A stretch of 64,000 bases of DNA from positions 60,935,968-60,999,967 of the forward strand of contig CM055273.1 in assembly GCA_029237695.1 (NCBI GenBank). The letters are read 5' to 3'. Position numbers and translations under genes: made by a program. Positions 42,633 to 54,563 of the stretch are shown one piece after another. Positions within the stretch are counted from its first letter, which is position 1. Each line of letters starts with the position of its first letter. The notes below the pieces were generated by a model that was not told where the DNA came from, did not search any database, and worked only from the letters and a program-made list of their open reading frames with translations. Source of the DNA: Conchocele bisecta. Lineage: Eukaryota; Mollusca; Bivalvia; Lucinida; Thyasiridae.

Positions 42633-42803
42633 CATGGCAACCCTGGTGGCTACATCTACGGAGTCGACATCATTGCCATAGATCAGGGGGTTGAAGCCGG
42701 TCTGAGACGAGAAACTTTCCCGCCGCTTCCACATGTCCGAGTTCTGTGCTAGGGCGTCCAGGTTTTTGATTGGCTGAGGGGTCATGCTCATACTGGTTAG
42801 GGC
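42633..42803 (-). CDS. MADD: MADD exon b (start of dDENN region)
   Basis: 171 bp, 57 codons, phase 0 to 0. It starts ALTSMSMTPQPIKNL and ends GFNPLIYGNDVDSVDVATR plus VAM. The NPLIYGNDVDSVDVATRVAM block is almost invariant in MADD and marks the beginning of the dDENN part of the Rab-exchange module. The acceptor is TTGTTTCAG and the donor ATG/GTAATG. It follows exon a across a 13.4-kb intron loaded with the nested elements of 43-56 kb. The variable segment LAQNSDMWKRRESFSSQ between the conserved ends is where the family is loose. Confidence 0.96.
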
Positions 42804-42924
42804 CTGAAACAATTTCGGATGTCAAAGGTGAAAAGGTCAAAGTAGGATACCCATTCAAAGGTATCAACAATTAAAAAAACAAAACTGTTTTCTAATGAAA
42901 GTACTTGTATATAGTAAATACATG

Positions 42925-43032
42925 GTTAGTGCCGTTGAATATAAAATATATTTGGTTCAGCCTTAGACAGATTTATTGGGGCGAGCTTTAGCGAAACGGA
43001 ATATATTATATATTCAATGGCACTAATCATGT
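42925..43032. repeat. Imperfect hairpin related to 18090-18240
   Basis: GGTTAGTGCCGTTGAATATA pairs with TATTCAATGGCACTAATC around a CGAGCTTTAGCG loop. Confidence 0.7.
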
Positions 43033-43437
43033 ATTAATTTATACCGCATACTGAATGTAACTGTTTGAACGTGCGTGATGACATGTTTTGATGTCATTCC
43101 CTTGCCTTACGTCACAAATCAAGCGATGTCATTCAAAGCAAAATGGCGACGTCCACGCTAGGTAGGTTCGGTATTGTATCTGATTAAATCTCCGATTTAT
43201 TTACGATGAGTTTCAATATTGGCTGGCTTTAGACCTCACAGTTGCCATAATAAGCATTAATATCATAATGGACACGTTCTTGTCATTTGTTACTCTAAAA
43301 AATTAGCAAAATTCAGCGGAATCGACATCAATTTACATTTTTAATGAATTAGATAAAAAAAATACATGTAAAGGCAAAAACGGTACTTCATGTATATTAG
43401 GCTACTTCGGGTATATTAGGTTACTACAGGTATAAAC

Positions 43438-43759
43438 CAGAGCTCCAGATAAGCTTTGTGTCTAAAGAGTACTACACTCCCTGATTTCAAAATCATTGCG
43501 TATTTTACTTTTACAAATGGATTATTGATTTTCGTCATTATAGGGAACAAATGATAAAAAAATTTTTTTTTGAAACATTCACTTATTTGAAGTGAATTTT
43601 CAACTTTATGACAGTATTTTCACTACTCAATTTGAAAATCAATGTGTATTTTCACATTGCTGTGCGTATTGTGTACTCAAACTTTTGATAATCAATGCGT
43701 ATTCAGCTAAAATAATTGCGTAAAATACGCCAACAATACGCACCTTATCTGGAGCTCTG
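43438..43759. mobile_element. M7 MITE copy c, intact
   Basis: CAGAGCTCCAGATAAG and CTTATCTGGAGCTCTG are perfect 16-bp inverted ends; best M7 reference. Confidence 0.88.
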
Positions 43760-43829
43760 TATTTATTCAACCCACTTTATTATGCTACATGGAGCAATGG
43801 TTGCGGTATAAATGTTGATACCTCTCATT

Positions 43830-43905
43830 ATAAATAGTCACCTCTCATTTGAACCATCTTGTTGGGACGATTCAAATGAGTGGTAACAACATATACTTCT
43901 TTACA
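43830..43905. mobile_element. M3 MITE fragment
   Basis: ACCTCTCATTTGAACCATCT, GACGATTCAAATGAGTGGT and ACAACATATACTTCT. Confidence 0.65.
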
Positions 43906-43909
43906 GAAA

Positions 43910-44606
43910 TGTGGCCTATCGGCACATAAATGACCCCGCTGGCAGCCAAAGAAAACGAAGCACATTTGAAAACACAGAGGGCCAGAGAATCGTGGATCTG
44001 TCACAGCAAGAAAGCAGACCATCAGAGCAATGTGTGTGTGAAATATCAAGCAGATCCATGCAAGGAAATGACATAATAAGACACTTACCCGAGTTTCGAA
44101 CGCACCAAGTATGACCCTGGGCTTAGCAGGGTAAGGATGATCGTGGATTTGTCACAGGGCGGTAGTGGACCATTAAATCAATGTGTGTGTGAAACATCAA
44201 GCAGATGAGTGCAAGAAAACAGAAATTATAAGACATTTACCCGAGCATTAAGGGTTCGAACGCACCAAGTATGTGGCCTTGACCCTGGGCTTAGCGGGGA
44301 CGGGACGATCGTGAATCTGTCACGGACTGGTATAAAACCATTAAATCAATGCATGTGTGAAATAGCAAGCAGATGAGTGCAAGGAAACAGAAATTATAAG
44401 ACATTTACGTTAAGGTTTCAAATGCACCAAGTATGTGACCTTGACCCAGGGCTTAGCAGGGGCGCAACAATCGAGGATTTGAGCAGATCCGTGTAAAAAG
44501 ACATTTACACGAGCGTTAATGTATCGGGACAGAGAGACATATGGACGGAAGGGACATACGGACGCCCCCCTATATGCCCCCCTCACCATTCGGTGGCGGG
44601 GCATAA
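43910..44606 (+). mobile_element. H4 repeat element with ~150-bp units and GGCGGGGCATAATAAAA end
   Basis: Units carry CGAACGCACCAAGTATG, GACCTTGACCCTGGGCTTAG, GATGAGTGCAAG and ATTATAAGACATTTACCCG. End: GGACGGAAGGGACATACGG, then hairpin CCCCTCACCATTCGGTGGCGGGG and ATAATAAAAAT. A reversed relative is at 52345-52620. Confidence 0.7.
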
Positions 44607-44654
44607 TAAAAATACTTAAAATTTTCAGCCAAGAAATCTAGTACCAGTAAACAG

Positions 44655-44762
44655 GGGGGGGAAAAAGGGGGGGGGGGGGGAGATGTAACAGGAAAGGGGG
44701 GGGGGGAGATTTCCAGGCTTAAGCCTAGGAAATATTCGGGGGAAGATTTCAAGGGGGGAGAA
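44655..44762 (+). repeat. Poly-G/purine tract
   Basis: Several runs of 7-14 G separated by short A stretches; can form G-quadruplexes on the plus strand. Confidence 0.85.
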
Positions 44763-44928
44763 TTTCCTATGACACCGGTATCTCTAGCATGAAATCGGTT
44801 GAAATATATGTTCTTTTTTTTGCTGAGTTACAGCGAATGCGAGTTGCAGCTGGAAACTATGGTAATAAATAGAAGCGGTGTTCAAACCTCGGAATGCACG
44901 TTTTCTAGCCTCAGCTGCTTAACCCTTA

Positions 44929-45169
44929 CACCACTATCTTAATTGTTTTTGTCGTCTGCTGTTTATTTTCTATTTCCATTTTTTATCATCAAAAACATTC
45001 TTTGACAGCACTTTAGAATAATTTACAACATGCTTTGACAGCACTTCAGAATCATTTCCATTGGAAATGATTCTGAAGTGCTGTCAAAACATGTTTTTAT
45101 TGAGAAATAAGGCAAGATATAAAAGCAACAGCAGACGACAATTGTTGTGTGTAGCGGTCTAAGGGTTAA
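44929..45169. mobile_element. M1 MITE copy g, intact
   Basis: TTAACCCTTACACCACT to AGCGGTCTAAGGGTTAA; contains a repeated CATGCTTTGACAGCACTT segment. Confidence 0.88.
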
Positions 45170-45873
45170 CTTGATATCAAAAGACACTAACCTGGTATTC
45201 TTAATGAAGAACAAAATTTCAAATTTAATGTATTAACAACATTGATGTTATACCGTCGTTAGCAGTCAATCAATAATTATTAGCAATTTGAGGAAACAAT
45301 TACATAATGCACATTCTGTATAAAACAGACAATTACATTAAAATGTTTTCTGTAAAATGACACCTTCAGTACGAGTGTTGTGCATTCCGAATGTAATGAG
45401 AAAATTATGAAATATTGTCTGTATTTTTTTAAACACCAATACCAGACATTTATTGATAAAGGATATAGTGCAAATACAGTCGTCTCACATTGTGTGGCTT
45501 GAATAAACAAGTGAATACGATCTCAGACAGATGATATTCCTGTTTGTATTTCCGACACCAATTTCCGATAGACAGATTTCCACATCATCACGACCAGTTC
45601 CTATAAAGCACTTTAAACTTCGCATAAATGGGAGACTATACAATTAGCAGCTATAAATACATGTGCCAGGAGACAAGATTATGCAAACTGCAGGTTATGA
45701 AGACAAATGAGGAAGATCCTTGGAGAACAGGACAATAATTTAGAGCCCATCTAGGAGGTAATATGGCATATACCACGCTACACGGTGATTGATGATGATT
45801 TCCGGTAAATATTGTCTTTAGAGAAAATGCTTCCTTATAGAATTCCGCACGACCATATTATGTTGTTGTACCT
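45170..45873. other. Intron sequence, nothing recognised
   Basis: No repeat partner or exon signal noticed. Confidence 0.45.
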
Positions 45874-46234
45874 TTAACCCTTTCATCCCGAAGTAACTGG
45901 AATGGATTTTGATGTTATTTTTTTCAACCAATCTGACAGTCACAAAATGATTTTTAGACTAGTCGATTTATGAAAATAGGGTATTTTTATTCTCAAAAAT
46001 TGTTTTCAAAAAGTGCAGATCCTGATGAGATGGCTCGTCATTGTTGGCATAAACCGCCCGCTATAGCGGGCTTTCCGGTTCATATGGTTAATATCCTATA
46101 AACTCGGGAACATGTGGCAATTGCACGTTGTGATTATTTTGTTCTTTTTGTCCAATATATTAATTGTTCTTTATTGCCTTGTATATGTATGTCTTTTCAA
46201 ACATAATGGTTAGGTAAGCGGCAGGTTTGTGGTG

Positions 46235-47350
46235 ACGCACTACCAGGTTCAATGCACAGGTGGAAGACTCGGACCTAGGATCCAATACTTGGCTCATTTT
46301 AACAAGAATTCCGCCACGGAAGCGGTATCGCGCCTGCCGAGGCATTTGACGCGGACGACAACGACGCGGACGACGCCAAAAGCGCCGACTATAGTCACGT
46401 CTCTGCTAAAGCAGGTGCGACAAAAACATTACCTAACCCACCCACTTCCATACACTATACCTTACAGCCTTTTTCAAGGTAAGACAGGCTTAATTTCGGG
46501 CTCGCTCAAACACAGCAAGTTTTGATTGTTTCTGCTGATTTACGTCTCTGGCAATAGATTAATGCATTAGGCCACCAAATATATTCTCTTTAAACATCTG
46601 TGTTTAGTATATTGTTAGTTACACGCATTTTAGCTACCAAAATCACAGAGGAATTTCTCTGTCCGAAAGAATCTCACACAACCCGCTTCACGCATCGCCA
46701 CCTGATTGGTTGAGCAAATATAGGAGTATTTAGGATACTCCAGTTCGGGTTTTCCTGTGACGTCATTATTGATCATTGTGCGAATATAACAAAGAAATCC
46801 GAAAGTAAACTTCATGGAAGGCTATGTCGAAATGTCGCAAATCAAAATAAAAGGACATTTTAGATAATTCAAGGTTAGTGGATGATACTTATTAGTTACA
46901 AATTGTAACATTTGAGTTACTGACGTTTATTGCAGTGATCCACGTCAACATGTTGAAACTGTAATGGGATTGCGGCCCTATTTATTAAACATGTAATCTA
47001 TGCTTCCAAAGCCCACAAAAATGTGTGACATTTATTCGGAGATACAATTATCGCCTTTTCTGTGGTAGCTATTTTGCCCGTAACTAACAAAATGCTAAAA
47101 GCAGAGGCTTAAAGTGAATATATTTGAAGACCTAAGACATTTATCGATTACCAGAGACATAAGTCAGTAGAAAAATTGAAATGTGTGGTGTTTGAGCGAG
47201 CCCGAAAATACGGCATTTTGCGAAGCTGTTTCTTACCTTGGAAAAAGGCTGTAAGGTATAGTGTATGGAAATGCGTGGGTGGGGTAACGTTTTTCAAATG
47301 AGCCAAGTATTGGGTACTAGGTCCGAGTCTTCCACCTGTGGTTCAACGCC
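46235..47350. mobile_element. 1.1-kb foldback element with ~300-400-bp inverted arms
   Basis: Left arm CACAGGTGGAAGACTCGGAC, ACTATACCTTACAGCCTTTT, GGGCTCGCTCAAACAC; right arm GTGTTTGAGCGAGCCCG, AAAAGGCTGTAAGGTATAGT, GTCCGAGTCTTCCACCTGTG. Similarity continues inward to CCAAATATATTC. The left arm contains a small insertion (46303-46422). Confidence 0.85.
46303..46422 (+). mobile_element. 120-bp CAAGA mini-element inside the foldback arm
   Basis: CAAGAATTCCGCCACGG start, GACGCGGACGACAACGACGC repeats, small hairpin CTGCTAAAGCAG, end GTGCGACAAAAA. Absent from the right arm (GGCTCATTTGAAAAACG when reversed), so the empty site is in the same window. Confidence 0.82.
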
Positions 47351-47912
47351 CCAGCTGGCGGTGAAAATAACATCCATCAAATTAGGCCTTTTTTTTTTAA
47401 TGACTTGGTTTACTGATCCGCCGCACCTAATTTTGCCGAATTAGAAAAAAATTAAAATTGGCATCTCAATTTTATATTTTTTTTAATTTCCGCCGCCGAC
47501 CACAAAGTCCGTAAAAGGAAATAAAAAAATATTGACTTCGTCAATTTTTCGTCTCACGTTCGCACCGATCCACCGCCGACCACTAAATCTGAAGAAAAAG
47601 CATCGACATCGCCATATTTTCGTCTCCGGGTCCGCGACGTTTCGTCTTACGTGATCGGTATGAAGTTAGTGCTCGCATTTTATTAATTAAAGCGTTTATT
47701 GATACGGATCAACCTCGCTCACTCCTGCCTACAGCACTTAATATCTTTATTTAAGTTTCATTAATAAATAGTCATGCTTTAGAAATCGTATCGGTCCCGT
47801 TATTATTCGTTGATTATATGATCAGCCAACTCAAAATAATACTACACAATAGCGACATGTTCAATGTGCATCAGCAGATAGTCGACAGGTTACGGCAGGT
47901 CCATAAGTAGCA

Positions 47913-47954
<42 letters not shown>
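47913..47954 (+). repeat. Uninterrupted run of 42 G
   Basis: Homopolymer preceded by ATAAGTAGCA and followed by TGGGTTATATA. Strong G-quadruplex potential; length may be affected by sequencing. Confidence 0.95.
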
Positions 47955-47955
<1 letters not shown>

Positions 47956-48480
47956 GGGTTATATATTTCTCAACAACAAAACATGAGAATTGTCTCGCGA
48001 TCTCGCCTTCCGCTATTGAAAATAAGTTTGGCTCCAACTCTATTCTGTCTGAAAATTCGGGCTCATACATGTGTCAAAAGCATGCATGTTGAAATTGCGC
48101 ATGCGTTTGTGTAGACCATAGTTCCAACAGTCGTGCGAGATCGAGAATCAAAAACGCGCTAGCGCATCCATATCCATGCTAGTTATTCCACATCAGCCCA
48201 ATGGAGAGCGGCGCATTGCTAAATGAGGCGTATGTATACACGCTTGCCCCACTGTCATGCAGTGGAATTGGTATCAACGTATTAGTTCGTTCCACCGTGT
48301 GATCGAGTAGCAAATTCTGAGGTACGCAGTTTTTAATAATCTATCGCCATATGGTAGTATTGTACATGTAATATCGTGATATCGTAGTATGTACTCGATA
48401 GCGATATTACGATGGCCTAAATGGAACACCGTAGTGGAGGGTAAAACATTGGGTGTGTCAATGCCTACGATGTGATACAG

Positions 48481-48789
48481 TTATAAATTATATCTAAAAT
48501 CAATTGTCGGTTCGCCCCTCCCAACTTGAACCCCAGACAATGTCGCTGCCCTTGACATGCAATGGGCCTCACTATCGTCGGAACAAGCTGTGGCCGAGAG
48601 TCGTCCACCGCACATACAGCGTGGATACATAAATAATACTCCCGTTTTAAACGGGCGTATAAAACATATGCCGCCGTACACCCACCCCCACCCCCCACAA
48701 CTAGCACACTTGCGACATATCATTTTCGGTCTAAGCGCACACCTGATGGTGTTTACAATCATCTGTTGGTAATCCAGTTTCACGTGCAA
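48481..48789 (-). pseudogene. Cys-rich open frame of insertion A core, unknown
   Basis: 102 codons: HVKLDYQQMIVNTIRC, KMICRKCASC, ACSDDSEAHCMSRAATLSGV. A parallel frame exists in insertion B (53215-53470, plus strand) with the same HVKLDY, MICRKCAS and SEAHCMSRA words. Function not recognised; may be a remnant of a transposon protein or coincidence of DNA similarity. Confidence 0.4.
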
Positions 48790-49559
48790 AGTGTGACTGT
48801 AGAATTCGGCAGGAACAAACGTATCTCAACCACGCTATGTAGTCATAGTTCATATGTGTTTGATCTCTTGATAAAGCAAGATTTGGCAGCACATGCTAAT
48901 CATCTCCAAAGACGATTCTACTATTTTGTCAAAATATGGTTTTGAAAAGAAATACCAATGTATTCAAATTTTCTTTTCACATTTGTTCATTTCTTAATAC
49001 AATAGGTTTGGAAACACCCGAGAATCGTCTCCTTCGACGATTCTAATGTATTGTAAAAAAAAAAACAACATACATGTGTGTATTGATAATTTTTGTCACA
49101 TTTGATTGCTTTCTTAATAATAACACATGTTTTGACAGCACATGAGATTTATATTTTGTACGAATATAGCATTATTGTCGAGCCCGCTTGCGGAATGCGA
49201 TACATATATAGTGATCACAATGACGTCCGGGTGTCCGTGCGTATTTTTAATTGTTGACAGTATTATCAGCGAAAACCGGCGATGTGACATGGAATGAAAT
49301 GTCGAACCTAGCCCAGTCATTCAATGGGGAAACTGCTGGACCGGGCAAACGTTTGACATATTCAGAAATAAACGATTTAATTTGTGTTTCTCGAGTCGGG
49401 TGGAGAGGAAATACGATCGATTACACACCGTGAAAATCTTGTTGGAACGTAAATGTCAAATGTCACGTACACCATTTCAGTTTACCGCCGTTACATCAGC
49501 TGTTATTCTAAGTATGTATGGTCGCTCGTTAGGGGCATTTATTTCCTTCATTTATAAGG

Positions 49560-49745
49560 GATGGGTTGTGGCCTAGGGGTAGAACATCTGACTTCCAATC
49601 TGGAGGTGGTGGGTTCAAACATCGCCCTATGCATCAAAAATATACTTTCATAGTATATTCATCCCACTGGTCTGTCAGATGAGACCGTGTTCCTGTCTCT
49701 ATATGACATTAGCTGGGACGTTAAACCCATTCACTTTCAGTTTTT
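49560..49745 (+). mobile_element. S1 tRNA-type SINE, sense copy
   Basis: GGGTTGTGGCCTAGGGGTAG (box A-like), GGTGGTGGGTTCAAACATCG (box B), CCCACTGGTCTGTCAG, TATATGACATTAGCTGGGAC, ACGTTAAACCCATTCAC and a T-rich end. Looks like a tRNA-derived head with a conserved tail. Confidence 0.85.
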
Positions 49746-50438
49746 TTCCTTCGTTTATACGCGTAGAAACGATAATTAAAAACTTTAAAGTTCTTTTCCA
49801 CCCCGTGAAGGAACGTGAATTTATTCCTCTAAATATTCGTTTCTTGACAGGTCCACGCGATAAGACGAAAACGTTAATTTACATAAAAAATAAATCATTT
49901 CCGATCGTTGCTAATTAGCCCTAGACTAAAAGTGGCAACCAGCGTATGCTCAGATCACATTGTGGCACACCATATTCATTTAGCTGACCCCAAAAGTAAT
50001 ATGATTAGCTCTAATCTTAGTACTTTTTTAATGGGGCATAACAGGATTTAGCTCTCAAGTAGCAGGGGGCCGAAAAATGTACAGGAGGGCCAAGCCATGT
50101 AATGTCGGCATTCAGGTAAGGATGAAAGCCGATCATTAAATTACCCATCACTTGCTCCCAACCAACCACCCACCATGGACGTGAGACGAACGCCGTACTT
50201 AACCAGAATATGAATAAAGATACCAGAAGTAGACATTATCACATTGCTTAATTGATATTTATGTCACGATGTTAGCATGCATTCCTACATTTTAAGTACA
50301 TTGTGTTATACCGTACGTCCTAAATTTCCTATGTTGTGCAGAACGTGAATTTTATTTTTTGCTAATCTCCTACCCTAATTTTTCCTCGATTTTCATTTTT
50401 ATTTTTTTTCGCCCGCCCGATCCAAATTTAAAAAAAAA

Positions 50439-51649
50439 CAAGAAACGAGGCAAAGCCACGAAGGCCAGGTTTTTTCCAAGCATGGACACTTGGATAACAT
50501 AATTATACCCACTTTTTGTAGACTAGATGGCCGTGGCCTGCATGTCGCGCCTTGGGGCGAGGCATGGACACTAAAAAAATAGATATAGTAGATGGAAAAA
50601 CTTTAACGAAAAAACTTTAACCGGACACACGGACGTACGGACGGACGGACGTATGCCAAAATGCCGAGGATATCGCGCTTTCCGCAAGCGGGTGCGACAA
50701 TGATGATAAACACCCATGTGAAGTATCAAGGTAATGGGTGAAGCAGTTGCAGAGATATAGTACACAAAAAAACTTTAACAAATAAATTCAAAGTAATTTG
50801 ACCTTGACATTGCGCACAGGGGCCGCACGGTTGGGGGTTAGAGTGAAAATATGGACGATGATAAACACCCATGTGAAGTTTCAAGGTAATGGGCGAAGCA
50901 GTTGCAGAGATATAGTATCAACAAAAAAGTTTTAACCAAAATATTTAACCAGACGTACGTTAAAAAGTTAACGTTGAAAATGGCTAAGTCAATTACGTAG
51001 AAATAATAGGTGAAGGTAAAATAAATGGTCACATGTTGGATAGTGATATGTGGTGGGCACCCCTTGATTATGAAGCTGTGAAAGTTTGGTGGTCCTAGGT
51101 GGTACAGTACCAAAGAATGGACTTAAACACGAAAACTTAACATTGAAAACGCGAAAACTTAACATTGAAAATGGCTAAGTCGATTGCGCGGAAAAAATGG
51201 GTCAAGTTAAAAAAAAGTAACATGTTGGATAGTGATAATGTGTGCACCCCTGATTATGAAGCTGTGAAAGTGGTGGTCCTAGGTGGTACAGTACCAAAGA
51301 AATGGACTTAACACGAAAAAACTTAACATTGAAAACGCGAAAACTTAAACATTGAAAATGGCTAAGTCGATTGCGCGGAAAAAATGGGTCAAGTTAAAAA
51401 AAAAAAGTAACATGTTGGATAGTGATAGTGGTGGGCACCCCTTGATTATGAAGCTGTGAAAGTTTGGTGGTCCTAGGTGGTACAGTAACAAAGAAATGGA
51501 CTCAAACACGAAAACTTAACATTGATTGTGGACGCCGCCGCCCGCCGCCGCCCGCCCACCCACCCACCCACCGCCCGCCGCCCACCCCCCCCGCCCGCCC
51601 GGCTTTCGCCAATCCAATAGCCTGGATTTTTTTTCAAAAAACCTGGCTA
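50439..51649 (+). mobile_element. Helitron-like composite H1, copy c
   Basis: CAAGAAACGAGGCAAAGCC to ACCTGGCTA; two 149-bp units and four 192-bp units; very long CCGCCGCCCGCC/CCCACC tract near 51530-51600. Inserted three bases inside the right end of insertion A. Confidence 0.8.
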
Positions 51650-53214
51650 AAAATCAGTAAACCAAGTCATTAAAAAAAAAAGGCCTTACGACTATGTTTC
51701 TTATTTCTCTGTAAATATGTCTTGGAATTTCATTAGAATTGAGTCCGGAGGACTTGCAGTACAGGCACCGCGAAACTCGCATATTTTTTGTTATTGCCGC
51801 AATCAATTTAACTTTAGAGCGGAAAATTGCTGCAATCTCTCGCAAAACTTCCCGTGGCCAATTGCGGCATAAGGAAAAAACGCCACAAAGTTTGCGCGGT
51901 GATTCCGCGCTGTTCCTCGGCAAAACGCGGCAAAATAATTGCGGCATTTTGTGACAAAATTACTCGGCAAAATGCGACGAATCACTGTTATTACTTTGTA
52001 CATCGACACAATGACTCAGCAAAAATGCACACAATGACTCAGAGACTCACAAATGCGACGAACCACTGTGTTACTACTTAGTACTTTGTACACACAACCT
52101 CCAGATTTGAAGTCAGGTGTTCTATCCCCTAGGCAACAACCCATCACTTTTAAAAGAAGTAAAGAAATGCCCCTAACGAGCGACCATACATACTTAGAAT
52201 AACAGCTGACGTAACATCGGTAAACTGAAATATCGTACGTGACAATTGGCATTTACGTTCCAACAAGATTTTCACGGTGTGTAATCGATCGTATTTCCTC
52301 TTCACCATATGGAATCCGACTCGAGAAACACAAATTGCATCGTTTATTATGCCCCCCCCCCCCCCACCCACTATATGGTGAGGGTGCATTTAGTGTTACC
52401 GGCGTCCGTACGTACGTCCGTCCCAAAACCTTAACACTCGGGTAAATGGCTTATAATTTCTGTTTCCTTGCTCGGATCTGCTTCACATTTCGCACACGCA
52501 TTGCTCCAATGGTCCTCTACCGCCCTGTGACAAATCCACATTCGTCCCGCCCCCGCTAAGCCCAGGGTCAATGTCACAGACTTGGTGCGTTGGAAACCTT
52601 AATGCCACATTTCTAGTTTTTGAATGTGTCAATTTTTTGCCCGTTCTAACAGTTTCCCCAATTACTATGAGCTAGATGCGACATTTCATTCCATGTTGCA
52701 TCGCCGGTTTTCGGTGATAATACTGTCAACAAATAAAAATAAGGACGGACACACTGACGGTCACCCGGACAGACACCCGGACGTCATTGTGAGAAGTGCA
52801 CTATGTCTCGCTTTCCGCAGACGGGCTTGACAATAATGCTAATATTCGTACAAAATATAAATGGTTTTGTCATGGGAGACTATTCTCATGTGTTGCCAAA
52901 ACATGTGTTATTATTAAGAAATAAATATTTTTTTTGAAGAAAAAAAAACCCATTAGTATCGTCTAATGAGACAAATGTTAAAAGAAAACATGAATACATT
53001 TGTATTTCTTTACAAAGAATCGACTTAGGAGACGATTCTCATGTGCTGCCAAATCTTGCTTTATCAAGAAATCAAACAAATGTGAAAATGCACTATGTCG
53101 AGCTAATGCTTATTATCAATTTATCGGCGATGCGATGGACGTGAGCGACTACATAGCGTTGTTTTGATATGTTTGTTTCTGCCGAATTCTAAATGTTGGT
53201 CACCAGGTCACACT

Positions 53215-53470
53215 TTGCACGTAAAACTGGATTACCGACAGATGATTGTAAACACCATCAGGTGTGCAGCTAGACAGAAAATGATATGTCGCAAATGTGC
53301 TAGTTTTGGACAGGTGGGCACGGCGGCATATTTCTTTATACGCCGTTTGAAAACTATTATGTATCCATGCTGTATGGGCGGTGGACGACTCTTGGACATA
53401 GCTTGTTCTCACGATAGTGAGGCCCACTGTATGTCAAGGGCATCGGCATTGTCTGGGGTTCCAGTACGTA
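53215..53470 (+). pseudogene. Cys-rich open frame of insertion B core, unknown
   Basis: Part of a 140-codon frame (53164-53586). LHVKLDYRQMIVNTIRC, KMICRKCASFG, FFIRRLKTIMYPCCMGGGRL, SHDSEAHCMSRASALSGV. Aligns with the frame in insertion A with substitutions and one indel. No known family recognised. Confidence 0.4.
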
Positions 53471-54563
53471 CATGTATGCGCAAAACTCAAATTTCAACAC
53501 ATCGTGAAAAAGCCGAGGCAAAAACGCGCGATCACAAGGCGAAAACGCGATTTTGCAGTCTCGCGTTTTCGCGATCTTGTGTATAGGTCGACGATGCAAT
53601 ACAGCAACCAATAACACGTATCGAAATATGTTTTCTTTTCAATAAACATGTATTGGCATGGCAGTACATTAGAATCGTCTCCTAAGACAATTATTATGTT
53701 TTTGTTGTCAAGAACTACTGATGTTTTTCCACATTTGTCCAATTTCTTATAAAAACATGTTTTGGCTGCACATAAGAATCGTCTCCTAAAACAATGTGTA
53801 CGTGTACTGTTAGGGACATGTGACAACCTCGCATGTTACCTCGCATGTTCGCGGTTTCTCGCATAGGCTGCGATCGTGAAGCGTGATCGCGAGATTTCGA
53901 GTGCACAACTTATCCCCCCCCCCCGGCTACATACGGGCATGCCGCAACCTGTCGACTGTCAGCTGATGAACATTGGACATGTCGCTATTGTGTATTATGA
54001 TGAGTTGGCTGACGGACGAGTTGGTCGAAGGCCGAAACGAAAGTCGTCGGTCATAAAATCAACGAAAACTAACGGGATCCATACGATTTCTAATTACCTC
54101 TAAGGTAATAATCGCAATTTCCATTTACCGATCTATTGGAATTGAATACTTATGACCGTATTTAAATTTTGATTGGAAAAATATAATATATATACATGTA
54201 TATATATATATATATAAACGTGACATCGGCAATGTAATACATGTGTATAGGCCGATGTTACGATACAGAAGATATGTTCCTTTACTTCCATACACATATT
54301 ACGCCGATTCGCGTGACGATATGTGTCACAGGGCCGTAGCCAGACCTAAAAATGAGACGAGGTGAAAAAAATATTGTAAATGTGTTGGTGATATGTTTGA
54401 CAATTACGCCGCGTTTTGCCACAATTCAATTGGTCATGATTGCCGCAATTGTTTTTATCGATTGCGGGGAATACCGCGGGAGGTTGCAGAGTTTTGCCAC
54501 AAAACAGCAGTTTGCCGCAAAGTGCATGAGATTCCGCGAGGCCGAAAAACTCGGCAAATAAAA

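Larger units (their letters stand above)
47384..51686. mobile_element. Insertion A, about 4.3 kb (3.1 kb without H1c)
   Basis: Inverted ends GGCCTTTTTTTTTTAATGAC and TTGGTTTACTGAT at 47384-47417 and 51653-51686. Contains the core shared with B (about 47780-49550), the 42-G run, an S1 SINE (49560-49745), an S2 3' part, and H1c. No intact transposase. Confidence 0.7.

Noticed and set aside
49560..49630. tRNA gene
   Set aside because: Box A and B are present but the cloverleaf is not convincing and the sequence continues into a SINE tail found in other copies.
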